Source of the DNA: Ascidia mentula
Taxonomy: Eukaryota > Chordata > Ascidiacea > Phlebobranchia > Ascidiidae
Length of the DNA: 64,000 bases
Reading direction: 5' to 3'
Assembly: GCA_947561715.1 (NCBI GenBank)
Contig: OX387201.1
Span: forward strand, 4,358,001-4,422,000
Shown here: in pieces, positions 49,401 to 61,360 of the stretch
How positions within the stretch are numbered: position 1 is the first letter of the stretch
Layout: every line of letters starts with the position of its first letter
Notes under the pieces: generated by a model
Databases searched by the model: none
Seen by the model: only the letters and a program-made list of their open reading frames with translations
What the model was told of the DNA's origin: nothing
Position numbers and translations under genes: made by a program

Positions 49401-52400
49401 CGCTTGGACTGTAATACAATGACGTGTTGATATGAAATACTTTGTTTGTTAACGTGTATTTTTTATATGTTTTGGTTATGCTTGTTTGGGCTTGCATGTT
49501 AAAAAAAAGGAATATTTCGGATCTCTGCGGTTAGATTCGAAAATTGTTCGTTGAATATGGCAACCTTTGATGATTGTACAAACTGGTAGTAAAGCTTATT
49601 TCTTGTATAACGATTGTTTATGGTGCAGACTTCGCAATATCGTTTGCGGGCAAATAGGCAACAACGTCCCACTATTTTTGCCACTTTCTGTGCAATAAAA
49701 AAAGCATAGAAATGTCCGCATAACATAACAATGAACTACTGCTATTGGGTATGAGTTATTTTGAGGAGACACGGTAGGCGGTTTGTACTCAAACATTACA
49801 AAGTACGAATCATAAACGTTGAAAGCATTTTACGACAAAACATAAACGCGTGCTTATATAGTAACCACACTGCTTTAAGAATTATGCCCAAAACTAAAGC
49901 TTTGGCTTCATGTATTATAGCAACGAGCGGACGGTCTCACTTGACGATTATTTTGAGAATTGAGGTTCAATGTAAAGCGGAAAGGGGTTTTACACCATCT
50001 ACCAAACCACTTTCGTTACATTGCCTTTTCTTATTCAAATAAACGAAACAGATAGGGTTGTAATGCATCAATAAAATTAGACACAGTGGATTGAATGGTC
50101 CCAATTAAAACGAGCGGACAATACCAGCGTCACGTACACATTTGTGTAATTTTTGTGATTTACCTGTTAAGAAACCTCTATATACCTATTTCGTTTACGA
50201 CTTACTAGTGGACTTTGAGCTCGTTCAGGCGCTCGACGAACTTGCACTGCAAATCGGTTTCTTTCGACTTTCCGGCTTCCGGTAGTTTGGAAGAAGGGCC
50301 ACGTACGGAAGGTAATTCTCTACATATAAAATAGCATGTGATATACACAGTTATCAATAGCTCATACGAAACCGGATTTTCAACGCCAAAAAGCGGTTCC
50401 GCACGTTGATGGCATATATTCACTTACGATACTCGCAAATGCACAACTAATTGCAAGTATTATCACCATTGCTACTCACACAGTATGAATGAATTCCGAT
50501 AAAAACTACCGTTGCTTCAGTAAACTTGCGTACCGTTTACAGCACGTAAAACAAGCACACTTCAACCAAAAATTGTCCCAAATTAATAAAACGTGTGATC
50601 ATAGGCGTATTTATACATTTAATAGAACAAGCGACCGACCTGTTGGGCAGGGGAGGAAGGTCTCGACTCTTGTCGGCTTGCGTCGGCCCCGTCGGCTTTG
50701 AGTGGTCGCCGGGCATAACCCGAATTCCCATCTGCATAACTCGGTTTGCTGCGGTCACCGGAGGTTTGGGAAGAATCTCATTGCGCACCGGTGCTGTCGG
50801 GGGATCTTTCAACAAAGTGGTAAAAAGTTGTTGCGCTGGCGGAGGAGTAATTTGTGCGTTTTTCTTAGGGGTATTAATTTAAAAATCAACATTTGACAAA
50901 GCATAAAATAGAATAAATAATAAACCATTTATTTCGTATTGTGGTTTTCCTAACACATAGAGCGTTTATGATGGCATATATGCTACAAGCAGGAGTGACT
51001 AGTGATGTATCTGATGTCAAATACTAACAAAAAAGTCACAACCAGAGAGTTTCTGATCAGCATATGTACACATAGTAATAAAAAATCGGAACGGGAACGT
51101 GAAAAATACTTCGTTGAGCCGATGGGAATGCACGAGCAATGCTTTTTAAGTGGGCAATATACGAACGCCTATTTAAATTTACATTTTTTTGTCAATTTAA
51201 CAGTCACTATTACCCACACTCTGCACAAACTACAACCACGCTATGCAGGAAACAAATCGTCACTTTATTCATACGAACGTTGCAAAAACCGACGTGATGC
51301 GTTTACCATTTTCGTGGTTTGCAGGTTTGCGCAGTGGGGCCCACATGTGCCGTACTTCAGCCTACATGCTACCGCATGGATGGAGTAGGATTAATATAGC
51401 TTCTCTAACGATTACGTTTGCCACTCGTGTCTTGTGATATGGCCGAATTGGCCAAGATATTACGGCTTCGGACTTCATACATGACGTTTTCCCCGGCGTC
51501 AACGCACGTTATTAACAGAAATTCAATACATTATTGCGATGGCCCGAAACTGTTAACTTTCACAACGGAACTGTAGTCCGGCATCCCCGAAAATCACCCA
51601 CACTTGCTCTCGCCCGAGCGGCACTGCGCATAATCGAACACACACGCGCGAGTTGACGTCGTTCGAACAGACGCGCGCACTTTTTACACACAAGAAATCC
51701 GAAAAAAGGTAAATCTGATTTGCATTAACAAAACTGCGTAATAGAAAGTTTAAGGTGTGACCAAAAAAAAATTATTCGACCAGCGCGACCTGGTCACGTG
51801 GATAGACGCCCCCACCCCCGCGCGTCTCGCCCCTCCCCGAAACTGACGTAAACGAGTATGGCGCGGTCGAGGGCATGGGCAAACATACGGACGGTTTGAT
51901 GGCGGATACGTGAGATTAAAAATATATTGTTGCTCGACCGAAGGATTAGGAACAAAAGGGTTCAATAAAAACCGTACCACGTGTAAACAAGTAAAGCCGT
52001 CTGACAGTAAACGGTTTTATCACCCAAGCCCTCTCGCAAATAAACTTTTCGATACAGTTACCGCGTTGCCATGGCTCTGACATTCACCTGATCTTAGAGG
52101 AAACCTGATTCAACTGCTCCATCCTAAATTAGAAACACTTTTTCACTGGAATGACGCGAATGCGGTAACTTTCAACTCCATTACCAGCGGCAGCATGCGA
52201 ACTGGGTGCCCGTGTAATACGCCATAAAAGCATCACAAATCAAACTACGAGACCTGTCGGCGTCAGAATCTGGCTGAACGCGGGCTACTCACCAACATAA
52301 AAGTTTGACCTGCCCTTGTCGCCTCTACGTGCAATGCGCTGGTAAAACATGTCATCCTTCAAGTAATGAATTTCCTACATTCTGGCGCCCAGGTGGAGCG

Positions 52401-54874
52401 GTACAATGTTCGTTATGCCACTCAGCAATGCAACCGTCGCGTAGAGTAAATACCTTTTGGCCAATGCCTGTTGTTGGACTAATTACGGCGCTATGCACAC
52501 ATGTGTAGTTCGGTGAAATACTGGTTTTAATCCGCCGAAGTACAAAAATGGTGCCACGTTTTTTTAACTTGTGTTTGTGTCTTCTGGAATGCGACGTTGG
52601 GCTAAGTTTTAATTAATTGTGTCAAAATAGCGCATCAAGCAACAATTCACTTGCATTGTTTGACAGAATTGAAATTTCAACGAATTGCAACGTTCGCAAC
52701 GAAATAGTTGTCTTGATATACAGAAACTTTAGGCTTTTTCTATTGGAGTGGCGCATTATACAACTTTTCTTTCGTTCTATCGACGCAAAACGACAAACGA
52801 AATGTCAACTCTCAGGTTTTTAAAGGCCAGTGTTGGTCCCGGTAAGCCAAACGCTAACATACGCAGCAATGTCAGATATTTGTGTTTTTGCTGTTTTACA
52901 CGAAACGAAGGCGAAGGAAGAAACCTTCATAAAACAATGGCCAGTGCAAAAGTTTTTTTACCTGTTCAAGAGTCCTCCACCATTACAGCTGGTGGTGCCC
53001 TTGGAACCCAACTTCCTGGAAAACAGAATACAGAAATGCGACTGTTGGACAACAATATTCATGGCCTCGGGGCCTTCCGCCTCACCAGGAAAAGGCAACA
53101 GACGCATCTATTCATAAGCCAGGGTTTTGAAGAGTTCGTCGGGTGGCCCGGGGATTGGGAGATTAAACGTTGGTTATCCGAGCGAATCACGTTTTCTTTG
53201 CATTAAAGTGGATATGCCTTGACCCTTTGTGGTGTATGGTCTAACGTTCGAGTAAAAAATGCGCCAAGATTGTCGTTTGGAAAAAGCACGCGTCATAAGT
53301 GCACCCATTAACAGTCAGCTTGTAATTGGATAGAAATCATAAACTTATCGGAATCACTCTTGAGTGGAAATAGTAAAAAACGTGCGATTAGAAACACGCA
53401 GATTTGTGGAAAAAAGTCGCTTCGTCAACGAATAGCAGTCTGTAGCTGGTCACGATTCTTCGAAGGACGATTTATTCCTAAAACCAAATCTATGGCAGTA
53501 ATGAAGACAACACAAACGCACGCATTTTCTTTTCTACCAGCACTCGATTTGCGTTTGAAAAGGCACAGAATTGAAACTTTAACGATCGTCCGCAACCGAA
53601 AGTGGTGACTGTTTCTGGGACGCGTTGTGGTTAACTTAAGCGCCAAGTTTAGTTTCTGTCTAGATCGCGTTATGTACACACAGATAATGCATTTTAGGTT
53701 GGGGCAAATATTTACTCTTAAACAACTTTTACTAACGAATCCGGTTGAGGAAATAGGGACATAGGTACGCCCAATAGGATAAATTAACCATGGGTTGCCT
53801 TGTGGTCCACAATGTTATTATCATTTACAACAAGTTTAATAACACTTCAATCTCGTTTCCTAAGTTAAAACCCCGTGTTTAAACGCAAAAGACTGTGACA
53901 GCTGTTGTTGTTTTAAACAGAGTGACACAGCCTGCCTGGTGGCCACAATATGCCAAAACAACCACAATTAAGTGAAACAAAAGCATGAGTCACAACCTCT
54001 TTAACAACATGTTACATGGGGACCTGTTTAATTATGTGGTGGGCACAACTAATGTGTTAAGTTGCCTAGTACATACACTGCTAATTATAATTCCATCCTT
54101 GCAAGCACAAACAATCTTTTCACAAGCCACAAGATGTAAAAATTGCTATCCATAGCATATTTTGTTTGTTGTTTAATTTTTGTATGTTCAATAAAGATCC
54201 ACATGTTGTAGTTAACATCAATTACAACTTCAATTGCCCATTTTACAATGCATTGTATTTTGTTTAAAAAAAGTGAATGGCAAAATGTCACACAACAAAC
54301 TCTCACCGAATGCTGGAAGTTTTGGGGTGGATGCTCCGACAGGATTGGCAAGGGCACATATAAGACCATTTTGTGGGTTTTTGTATTCAAACACCAAAGC
54401 AGAAATGCTTTTGAACTTTCGCTGTTGGACACCATTGAGGGTTTGAACTGCCAAGCATCCATTTTCAGTTGGCAGTACTCGGTAGGTATGAACAGTTCTG
54501 TTAAACCTGAAATATATAAAATGTTTTTTTAATATAGCAAGGGTTAGCAAAACTACGAGTCATTTTACAAATGCAACATTGAATAAAACATCATTGGAAA
54601 TCTCAGTTGTTAAGATTGCCAGACAAAGGCCTCGGCAGTGGATCCTTCCAGCTTTGGGAAGCATTGTTTCTGTGTTGATTGGAAATCACGCACAAAATAA
54701 ATGAGTATAAAAATATACTGACAAGAGTTTTACTCACAAAACACTAAGTGCATAGGCTCCAGAAATGCTTTCGCTTGATCGTACAACAAAACTACCATCT
54801 ACCCCAGCATTCTGCAGCAATTCTTCTGCTTTCTGTCTGCTAATGTGGCCATGAAACCACTTTTCATCAGTCAT
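40477..54874 (-). CDS. INPPL1: SHIP2-like phosphatidylinositol-trisphosphate 5-phosphatase (SH2 + 5-phosphatase + SAM)
   Basis: I built 26 exons, about 1223 residues (human SHIP2 is about 1258). Exons: 54874-54738, 54506-54307, 50805-50640 (acceptor uncertain), 50319-50206, 49408-49259, 48841-48751, 48296-48102, 47752-47635, 47552-47355, 46882-46686, 46534-46435, 46247-46133, 46055-45936, 45646-45528, 45167-44907, 44546-44421, 44221-44039, 43744-43479, 43297-43212, 43011-42950, 42884-42779, 42465-42371, 42185 to about 41983, 41443-41380, 41281-41176, 40570-40477. The N-terminal SH2 starts at residue 5 (WFHGHISR; GSFVVRSSES with the phosphotyrosine-binding Arg). Catalytic motifs: FCGTWNMG, VIGTQE, NALGNKGAVG, NAHLTSG, GDLNYR, PSWCDRVLW, SDHSPV. 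Then a C2-like region, proline-rich tail and SAM domain (ENGWDSIEFL; MTENDLQDAGITS). It removes the 5-phosphate of PI(3,4,5)P3 at the membrane. SHIP1 lacks the SAM, hence the symbol choice. Confidence 0.95.
41950..41982 (-). other. Alternative read-through 3' end of the SHIP-type gene
   Basis: If the donor after ...EVANW is not used, the exon starting at 42185 continues for 11 codons or fewer to a TAA at 41950, giving a protein without the SAM domain. Two phase-0 donors (GTACGA after ANW, GTTGGT after ANWVRS) can instead join to the exon at 41443. Which is used cannot be decided from sequence. Confidence 0.4.
43885..44005 (+). mobile_element. SINE fragment in a SHIP-gene intron
   Basis: It contains CTGATC.AGCTTGGCTGC, AATGCCTGTAAACTTAATGA and TTTCGATG, matching the body of the copies at 8.6 and 58.2 kb, then a TCGCCAAGT...CATGCGAAA tail shared with 17525-17605. 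The tRNA-like head is missing. It is antisense to the host gene. Confidence 0.5.
50806..54306 (-). other. 3.5 kb intron of the SHIP-type gene
   Basis: It separates the SH2 exons from the rest of the gene. No phase-compatible exon was found, but the acceptor of the next exon is weak (GAAAG), so a small exon could be missed. Plus-strand frames at 51002-51388 and 52748-53206 have no recognisable domain. Confidence 0.5.
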
Positions 54875-56206
54875 TTGTATGGTTGGAAATTGCCAAAATC
54901 CAAATTGGTAACAGGGCTGACCAAGTACTAGCAGATAGCAAGCAAGCTGCAACCTAAAATAAACAAGTTGAACAAAAATAACTGGTCATGTAGCTTTAGG
55001 ATGTTATTTTAGACTGGTACAAATGTATATAGGCTATTTTGTCCTCCAGCCTGCCAATGTAATAGAGTACTTTTGCTAACAAGGCTAAACTGTCAAAAAA
55101 TGCAAATGTAGCCAAATATAAAAGATCGACCTTGATTGAGCGAGCTCCAAACACTCACTCACAGAACAAAAACATGTTTTCAGGCATGAGGCCACACCAT
55201 GTTTGTGCCTTGTTGTTTACCCTGTATTTTTTCCCACAAAAAATGTGAAAAACGCGATCAATAATATACGTTGAGGAAAAACGCCATACAATTATAAAAA
55301 CGTAAACTGCCTGAACGTTCTTTCCTTAAACAGCTTTTGGCACACACTTCCGTGTAGTTTACATAAACTTTTTTGCTCTTTACCGCCACTGTTTACTACT
55401 GGCGTGTATTCAGCCAAAACAAATTGTTTCTGTTTGGATATTCGAAAACTTGTGTTTTCCGCCATGATAAATCGCGATTACGCAATAACATGTTAATTTG
55501 TAGATGGTGTGACATGTGAATAATATTAATGGACTGCCAGTAAAATGCCCGGGATTTAGGCAGCGAATTTGAAATAGCACCATAGACATGTAAAAAGTTG
55601 GATTTGGCCACACAAGGACTTTCTTGAAATCAATAAGCGTAAATTTGCAACGCTACTTTACGAATTAATTTCGTGATGTAGCCTATTCTTTGATTCATAG
55701 GCTTCGGTAAAAATGTAAGTAACATGTGTCAAGTGTCATGCTTTTTGGTGTTCTAATTTGTTTACGTGTGTGCATTACACAGCCATTGTGAGTTATTACG
55801 ATATCCCTGCACTGCTTTGTATTGAATTGTACATGTTCGTTCTTCTATATGCTGTGTGCGTGTTTGCCCGAAGTTTCAGTGAGAATTTATAAACAGAACA
55901 TTAGAAACAGAAAAAATAGGCCTTATTAAGTGTTCTGCGGGCTTAACGTGAAATTACGGTTCAAAGGTGTGAAACTTGCAAAATAAAATTGTACTAATTG
56001 TAGCACTTTTATGAACATTAAAAACTTACATCTGCGCAGCCTGGCACCAAATGTCTTTGGGCGTAATTTCTCGCATGCCTTTTTTTCCTTTTCCGACAGG
56101 CACGTTGCTGTAACAGGAAGGTGCTGCTGTTACATAGTGCTGTGTGCAGCTTATTAGCGGTTGAGATAGATATTGCTTTTCTGTTATTTACCAAGAGTTT
56201 GCCGAT
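54875..56206. other. Divergent region between SHIP-type gene and glutaredoxin 1
   Basis: It must hold the promoters of both genes and any non-coding 5' exon of the SHIP-type gene. The frame of the SHIP-type first coding exon stays open upstream of the chosen ATG, but the family starts close to the SH2. No other gene seen. Confidence 0.55.
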
Positions 56207-56630
56207 ATGTCGTACGCTGAAGACATTGAAAAAACCGTCAATGAGCACAAAGTTGTAGTGTATTCGAAAACCTACTGCAGCTATAGCAATATGGCGAAAA
56301 ACTCTTTAAAAGGTACAGGCTTGCAACAGCGTTCTGTTAGCTTGACATTTAATTAACATAAATTGTACAATTCGCCATGAGTACCCTATTATACAAACAG
56401 AGCAATCATGCAGTGTACTTTCATTTCTTTATCTTGCAGCGGTTGGTGGTGATTTCCATGCTATCGAACTCGACCTGAGGAACGATACCGAAGCATATCA
56501 AAACGCCCTGATGAAAATCAGCGGTGTTCGAACCGTGCCGCAAGTATTCATTGAAGGGAAGTTCGTCGGGGGTGGGACTGATATTAAGCAGCTACAGGAA
56601 ACAGGCAAACTGGCAGCCATGTTGCAATAA
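56207..56630 (+). CDS. Glutaredoxin 1 of 3, active site CSYS
   Basis: Two exons (56207-56312, 56440-56630; phase 1) give 98 residues, a normal single-domain glutaredoxin length. Read: MSYAEDIEKTVNEHKVVVYS, then K-T-Y-C-S-Y-S at the position of the family's CPYC, then TVPQVFIEGKFVGGGTD (the conserved cis-Pro and glutathione-binding GG) and a C-terminal helix. Dithiol glutaredoxins reduce disulfides and glutathione mixed disulfides. Here the second Cys is Ser and the Pro is also Ser, so only a monothiol (deglutathionylation) mechanism looks possible. First of a same-strand tandem trio with one shared intron position. Activity is inferred. Confidence 0.93.
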
Positions 56631-58031
56631 ACCAAGTGAAGCATGACAGATATGTGGAACCCAATGACAGTTGCCTCAGAAAACAAATTAAATTTAATAC
56701 GAATTAAACATAATCAAGTATTACTTGTTGAATGTTTTAAGAGAACATGTGCTCTTTTTGCGTTGTTTCACATCGTTTAGTGCATTTTTTGTAATTAAAA
56801 GCCTGTAATGTTTGTATGTATACTGGTACCAACCAACGTACACTAATGACACAAAAATACACACGATTGTGCAAGAAAAATAAAAACGTTTGCTGAAAAA
56901 CTTTTCATGTTTTTGCTAACCAATGGTTTAAATTCAGCAATGTGATAAAGACATCTTCTTGATGAATTTAAAGATATCGCTTTGTCTATCGTTTCATAGC
57001 ACACACAAAATAAAGTACACAGAGAAAGGGACGTCTGCTATCTTGTCTTGTTACGAGTCAGCATGACTACGGGAAACACGACATTACACCCAACACCCTA
57101 AAGGACTTAATTACAACAAATTGCCAATCCTATACATCACTGTTCACGTTATATTTAGATATATCATTAGGTTCATTTGCATCGCACCCATGCCATTCAA
57201 GCCAAACTAAATCAAAGCCAGCCACTTTTCCCGACAATTGGCAGCGAGATCTTAAAAATTAACCTTCCGGTGAGGTTTGAACTCACGACCCTGGGCGCTC
57301 TTTTAAACAAACTGCTTTATTGACTGGAGTTTGGTTTTCTTCAAATTAATCTGTTGCGTGTTATTCTTCGCCATACTACCTTCGAATAATACAATTCATT
57401 TTGTTTGCGCCATCATCCTCAGTAGTACCATGTGAGAATACAATTGTAACAACTAGGCATTATGCCGCAGGGAAGCTATCGGGCACTCAATATTTTTGCC
57501 TCGTCATGATAAGCATTTGCGTCAGAACAATGACTTGTAGTTTTGTCAGCCCTGCAGTGTCGTTGCCTTTGCGTTTTGCAGCAACAGTTTTTATCTTATT
57601 CCCTCTGTTTACCTGGCTGGTTATAAACGTTTCGATAGGTTTAGATAAAATTTGTTTTGAATTTTGGCAAAAAACTTAGCATTCAACCATTTTCCCTCCA
57701 TGAAATATTTTGCAATTCGAACCGGTTTTTCAAAATTCTCACAAGTTCTGTGTAAGTTATGATAAAGAAAATATGCACAAAACCTTTGAAATTGGTGAAA
57801 TGTTTTCATCAAAGCTAAAATCGTCACCATTGCCGCAGCAAGACTTCCTAAACGTTATCATACTTGTTGGAATGATTCGGCATGATGGTTCAAAAACCTC
57901 TCTCGGGCACCCTTTTTCTTCTAAAATGACGCAAGCGTTCTTTATAAATGACCGTGGATTACAAACACTGTGCGAGCATTTCTTGGTTACGTTGTTTTGT
58001 GATTTGTACAATCCACCGTTCGTAGTGAAAC
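56631..58031. other. Spacer between glutaredoxins 1 and 2
   Basis: It contains the 3' UTR of glutaredoxin 1 (AATAAA at 56879-56884), a SINE on the minus strand (57150-57345) and the promoter of glutaredoxin 2. The plus-strand frames at 57401-57679 and 57710-58057 have no domain and the latter overlaps the next gene in another frame. Confidence 0.6.
57150..57345 (-). mobile_element. tRNA-derived SINE, best-preserved copy
   Basis: Read on the minus strand, the head has tRNA-like sequence with a clear B-box (GTGAGTTCAAACCTCAC) after GCCCAGGGTC. A body follows (CCGGAAGG..AAGATCTCGCTG..GGGAAAAGTGGCTGG..CTTGAATGGC..CCTAATGATA) that matches the copies at 8.6 and 58.2 kb. The A-box is decayed. The family name is not known to me. 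Confidence 0.6.
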
Positions 58032-58619
58032 ATGCCTTCCCACGCCGAAGATATTAAGAAAGCTGTAGAAGAAAACAAAGTGCTGGTGTATTCTAAAACG
58101 TTCTGTCCTTACTCGAAGATGGCAAAGGAATCATTGCAAGGTACATAATAAAGAATTTGGTGTGCCTGTGTCTCATTGTGCTATTATATTTATTGCATAT
58201 TGCCTTTACTATCGTGTCTATTAAGTTATCAATATATTTATTTAGATTTTTCAAATCTTGCTCCGACTTGTCAGAAAAAAGTGGCTGATCCAGCTAGGCT
58301 GCAATGCCTGGGCTGCTGCCAATCCTGTAAAAACCTAATATATTTCTTTAGTAATTCAATCGTAAACTATTTAGGGGCGTATGTTCATTTTCATCGTGAA
58401 TTTTAATGTTTGTTTTTTGCTTTTCGAGGGGTGGGGGCAAGCTACCATTTAATTGAACTTGACCTAAGAGATGACATTGCTGATTACCAAGATGCGCTGC
58501 AGAAAGTTACAGGCGTTCGCAGTGTGCCTCAGGTTTTTGTCAAAGGAAAATTTATTGGAGGTGGTACAGACGTAAAGAAGTTGAAGGAGTCTGGCGAGTT
58601 GGCTAAATTGGTTGCGTAG
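58032..58619 (+). CDS. Glutaredoxin 2 of 3, active site CPYS
   Basis: Two exons (58032-58140, 58429-58619; phase 1) give 99 residues. Active site KTFCPYSK: the nucleophilic Cys and Pro are kept but the resolving Cys is Ser, which resembles engineered and natural monothiol-acting variants of the dithiol class rather than the CGFS class. SVPQVFVKGKFIGGGTD supplies cis-Pro and the glutathione site. It is closest to glutaredoxin 1 in the second exon (shared ELDLR, GKF.GGGTD). The intron, at the same place as in its neighbours, carries a SINE fragment. Acceptor TTCGAG|GG gives the only in-phase join. Confidence 0.94.
58245..58345 (+). mobile_element. SINE fragment in glutaredoxin 2 intron
   Basis: It reads AAATCTTGCTCCGACTTGTC, then AAAAAAGTGGCTGATCCAGC, then GGCTGCAATGCC and CTGTAAAAACCTAAT. 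This matches the body of the copy in plastin intron 1. The tRNA-like head is absent. Confidence 0.55.
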
Positions 58620-59691
58620 TAATATACAACTGCAGTGGTTGCAAAAAAAACGAATTTGCTTTTAAAAGTATTAATTTTTATGCTCCCAACTACAATTTTT
58701 GGAAATGATGAAGATATGTTTCGTTTTACAGCGCAAATATTACACAGTGTTATTATGTTTACAAACACCGAATGACATAAAAAAAACATCATTAAAAACG
58801 TGTTATGCAAAAGCATTAATAAAAGGATGTGATTTGTTGCATCGCGAATATGATCTCTAAGACATTATACTGTTCACCAGAACTCCGCGTTTAACTGTCT
58901 TGTCAACGTGATGATGCATAATTGTTTTCAAATTTAGCAGGAAATTTCTCAGTGAGTATGGTTATCACTCTTAGATCGTGTCATCGCATAAGGCTTTGCC
59001 CAAGCCAAACAATACGTCTATTGTTCTGAGGGTTACAGAGCGTCTGTGAACAATATGAAGGGTAAAATTATGAGAAAATATCTTAAGCAGACACAATGCC
59101 TCCTGTCAATACCGAAAAATGGCAATTTCATTGTAGAATGTAGTAGACCATAACAACATGTTTTGTCCGAAATCCCGAGCTATCGATTTTTAAGTAACCA
59201 TGATTAGCATCACGACAAACAGCTGGTGCACAACTGAAATATTAGCAACAAACTGCTCCGTCAGCATGACGAGGTAAAAGTACAGAACATCTGCGGAGAG
59301 CATATTGCCCTATTATTCGGGGGCAGTGAAGCGAATCAAGGTACAATTGTATACAAGAAAGGTGAAACATATCTTTCAAATGGCTTTCTTTTTATGTAAT
59401 ATAGAATCACATGCAGCAACATATCTGAACGATAGCCTACTCCTGATTAGTAACAATTTGTTGTACTGGGATGGCGTGGGATGGTGGTGTAAGGTAAAAT
59501 GTCGTAATCCCACAGCCAAGGCAATCCCAACACGTCCAGAAAAAGGCAAATGCTTTTTTTCTTTACTTACACAACCAAGGCAACATCGGCAAACTCTGTA
59601 TTTCGAAACGTGCTTTGTCATCATAGCGCAGAGTCTGTCTGTAACTGAACAAGAAGGCAACCTGTTGTCATTCCACTGCTGCTAACTTAAA
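58620..59691. other. Spacer between glutaredoxins 2 and 3
   Basis: It contains the 3' UTR of glutaredoxin 2 (AATAAA at 58818-58823) and the upstream region of glutaredoxin 3. The plus-strand frame 59305-59685 overlaps a minus-strand frame of similar length and shows no domain. Confidence 0.6.
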
Positions 59692-60212
59692 ATGGGTTCA
59701 CATTCGGAGAAGATTAAACTAAAAATAAAGGAAAAGAAGGTCGTGATGTACTCGAAAACCTACTGTCCATTCTGTCACATGGCGAAGGCTGCTTTGGACA
59801 GTAAGCGCTTTGTTCAAATTCCACATTAGTTGAAGTTGCTGGTGGAATTAAATGCCACTCATTTAAAAGCTGTCGTTGGTGCCTGATGTAATTTAAATAC
59901 TCTCTCGTATTTTTATAACAAACGCTTATATCATATATTATACTTGTAAACTTGGTTAGTAGGCTATACTGTGCTTAGAAACTTAATAAGCAGAAGCTTA
60001 TATATTTGCATTTACTTACAGAGGCTGGGGCTACTTATGACGTTATAGAGCTAGACAAGATGTCCGACGGTGCCGCTTATCAAGACGCTCTTTTTAAAAT
60101 AACCAGATCAAGAACTGTTCCTCAAGTTTTCGTCGGTGGAAAGTATATTGGAGGGGGGTCAGAAACAAAAGCACTACAAGATCAAGGAAAGCTTGCCGCC
60201 ATGGTCAACTGA
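59692..60212 (+). CDS. Glutaredoxin 3 of 3, dithiol active site CPFC
   Basis: Two exons (59692-59800, 60022-60212; phase 1) give 99 residues. Active site KTYCPFCHMAK keeps both cysteines, so this is the only trio member with a complete dithiol site. TVPQVFVGGKYIGGGSE gives cis-Pro and the glutathione site; the C-terminus is a short helix. It is a likely cytosolic thiol-disulfide oxidoreductase using glutathione; no targeting peptide is seen. Same intron position as its neighbours. AATAAA lies at 60361-60366. Confidence 0.95.
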
Positions 60213-61360
60213 GCAAAGGCGCTTTGATGTACCACCCAGCACTGTACATACCTATAGCTGAATATTGTACTAGTCCGCTTGTATTGCCACCATAAAAGTA
60301 TATTGTATTGCAGTTTTTTTTTATATGAAGTAGGCTGAAGACGTTTATTACCTTTCTTCAAATAAACAAATTATTACACTTGCAAAGATGTGACTTTTGA
60401 AAACTTAAGGCTGGTTTACACTAAGTACAGTCGGGCTTGCGACAACCAAAGAAGGCAGCAAATCGATACGGTCCATGTTCAGCGAACCTTAGTCATGTGA
60501 ACCCTTCTGTTTTACTCTTATCGCTTGCCGAATGTGACGCTAACATCGGCTGCATTATCTATGATTATAGCTGCAAAGCGTCAACAGGAACTTGCAAGTG
60601 GGGCAAACTTATTGAAATGTATAATTACCAAGGTTGTAACTTTTAAAATACAAATATGCCATAATTTTGTGGATTTTCAAAGATAAAAAAACAATGAAAG
60701 CACTGTGCACAGGAAAATGCCATTGCGTGTAGGGGTGCACAACACAGGGCACACTTGCCAAACTTACTACGTAGGATAAATTTTACACGTTATAGTTCCA
60801 ACAATATAGTACACCGGGAGTGCACAACGCAAAGAGCCAGTTATCTACGCCACTTGTTGTTATATTTCCAACACCCCTCAAAAAAGCTCATAAAATGTTT
60901 GGCAACCAATAATTTTCAAAAACAATATCTTCAAAAGTTTAGGTAAACATAGTTGTAAAAAAACAGAAAACAATGCATCCTAGGTGCAAAATGCTTGGGG
61001 TTAATTATTCAAAAGCCAAAGCTAGTATGCTGTTGATCATATTAGAGTTCGAAACGTCCACTTTGGGTATTTAATCAACAGAATACTGGCTTTTCTATTT
61101 CGAATGTATCCTTACTTGTTGGAAATAAATGTAGTGACTTTTCTTTATTACGGTGTTTTGTACAATGCTCATCCGGTTTGTCTACACATCATTGGGTTTT
61201 GCGTTGAACATGACTGGCCGATTTGCAAGTTAGTTATAAGTTTTAATTAATTTTCATTAGCGTTTAGCCTCGTTTGTACTATTTCTTGTCAAAAAAAACC
61301 TTCATAATTCATGTATTTACGTTTATTTTACAGTAAGTTAATAAAAATTAGAAAAGAAAC
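60213..61360. other. Spacer between glutaredoxin 3 and PSMB6
   Basis: It contains glutaredoxin 3's 3' UTR and the PSMB6 promoter. The frame at 60437-60646 has no recognised feature. The phrase GGCTGGTTTACACTAAG near 60410 resembles ends of some short inverted-repeat elements, but I could not find a partner end. Confidence 0.55.

Noticed and set aside
52748-53206. 152-codon plus-strand frame with an overlapping 95-codon frame
   Set aside because: Lies in the long SHIP-type intron, no recognisable domain or splice partners; two overlapping frames suggest chance.
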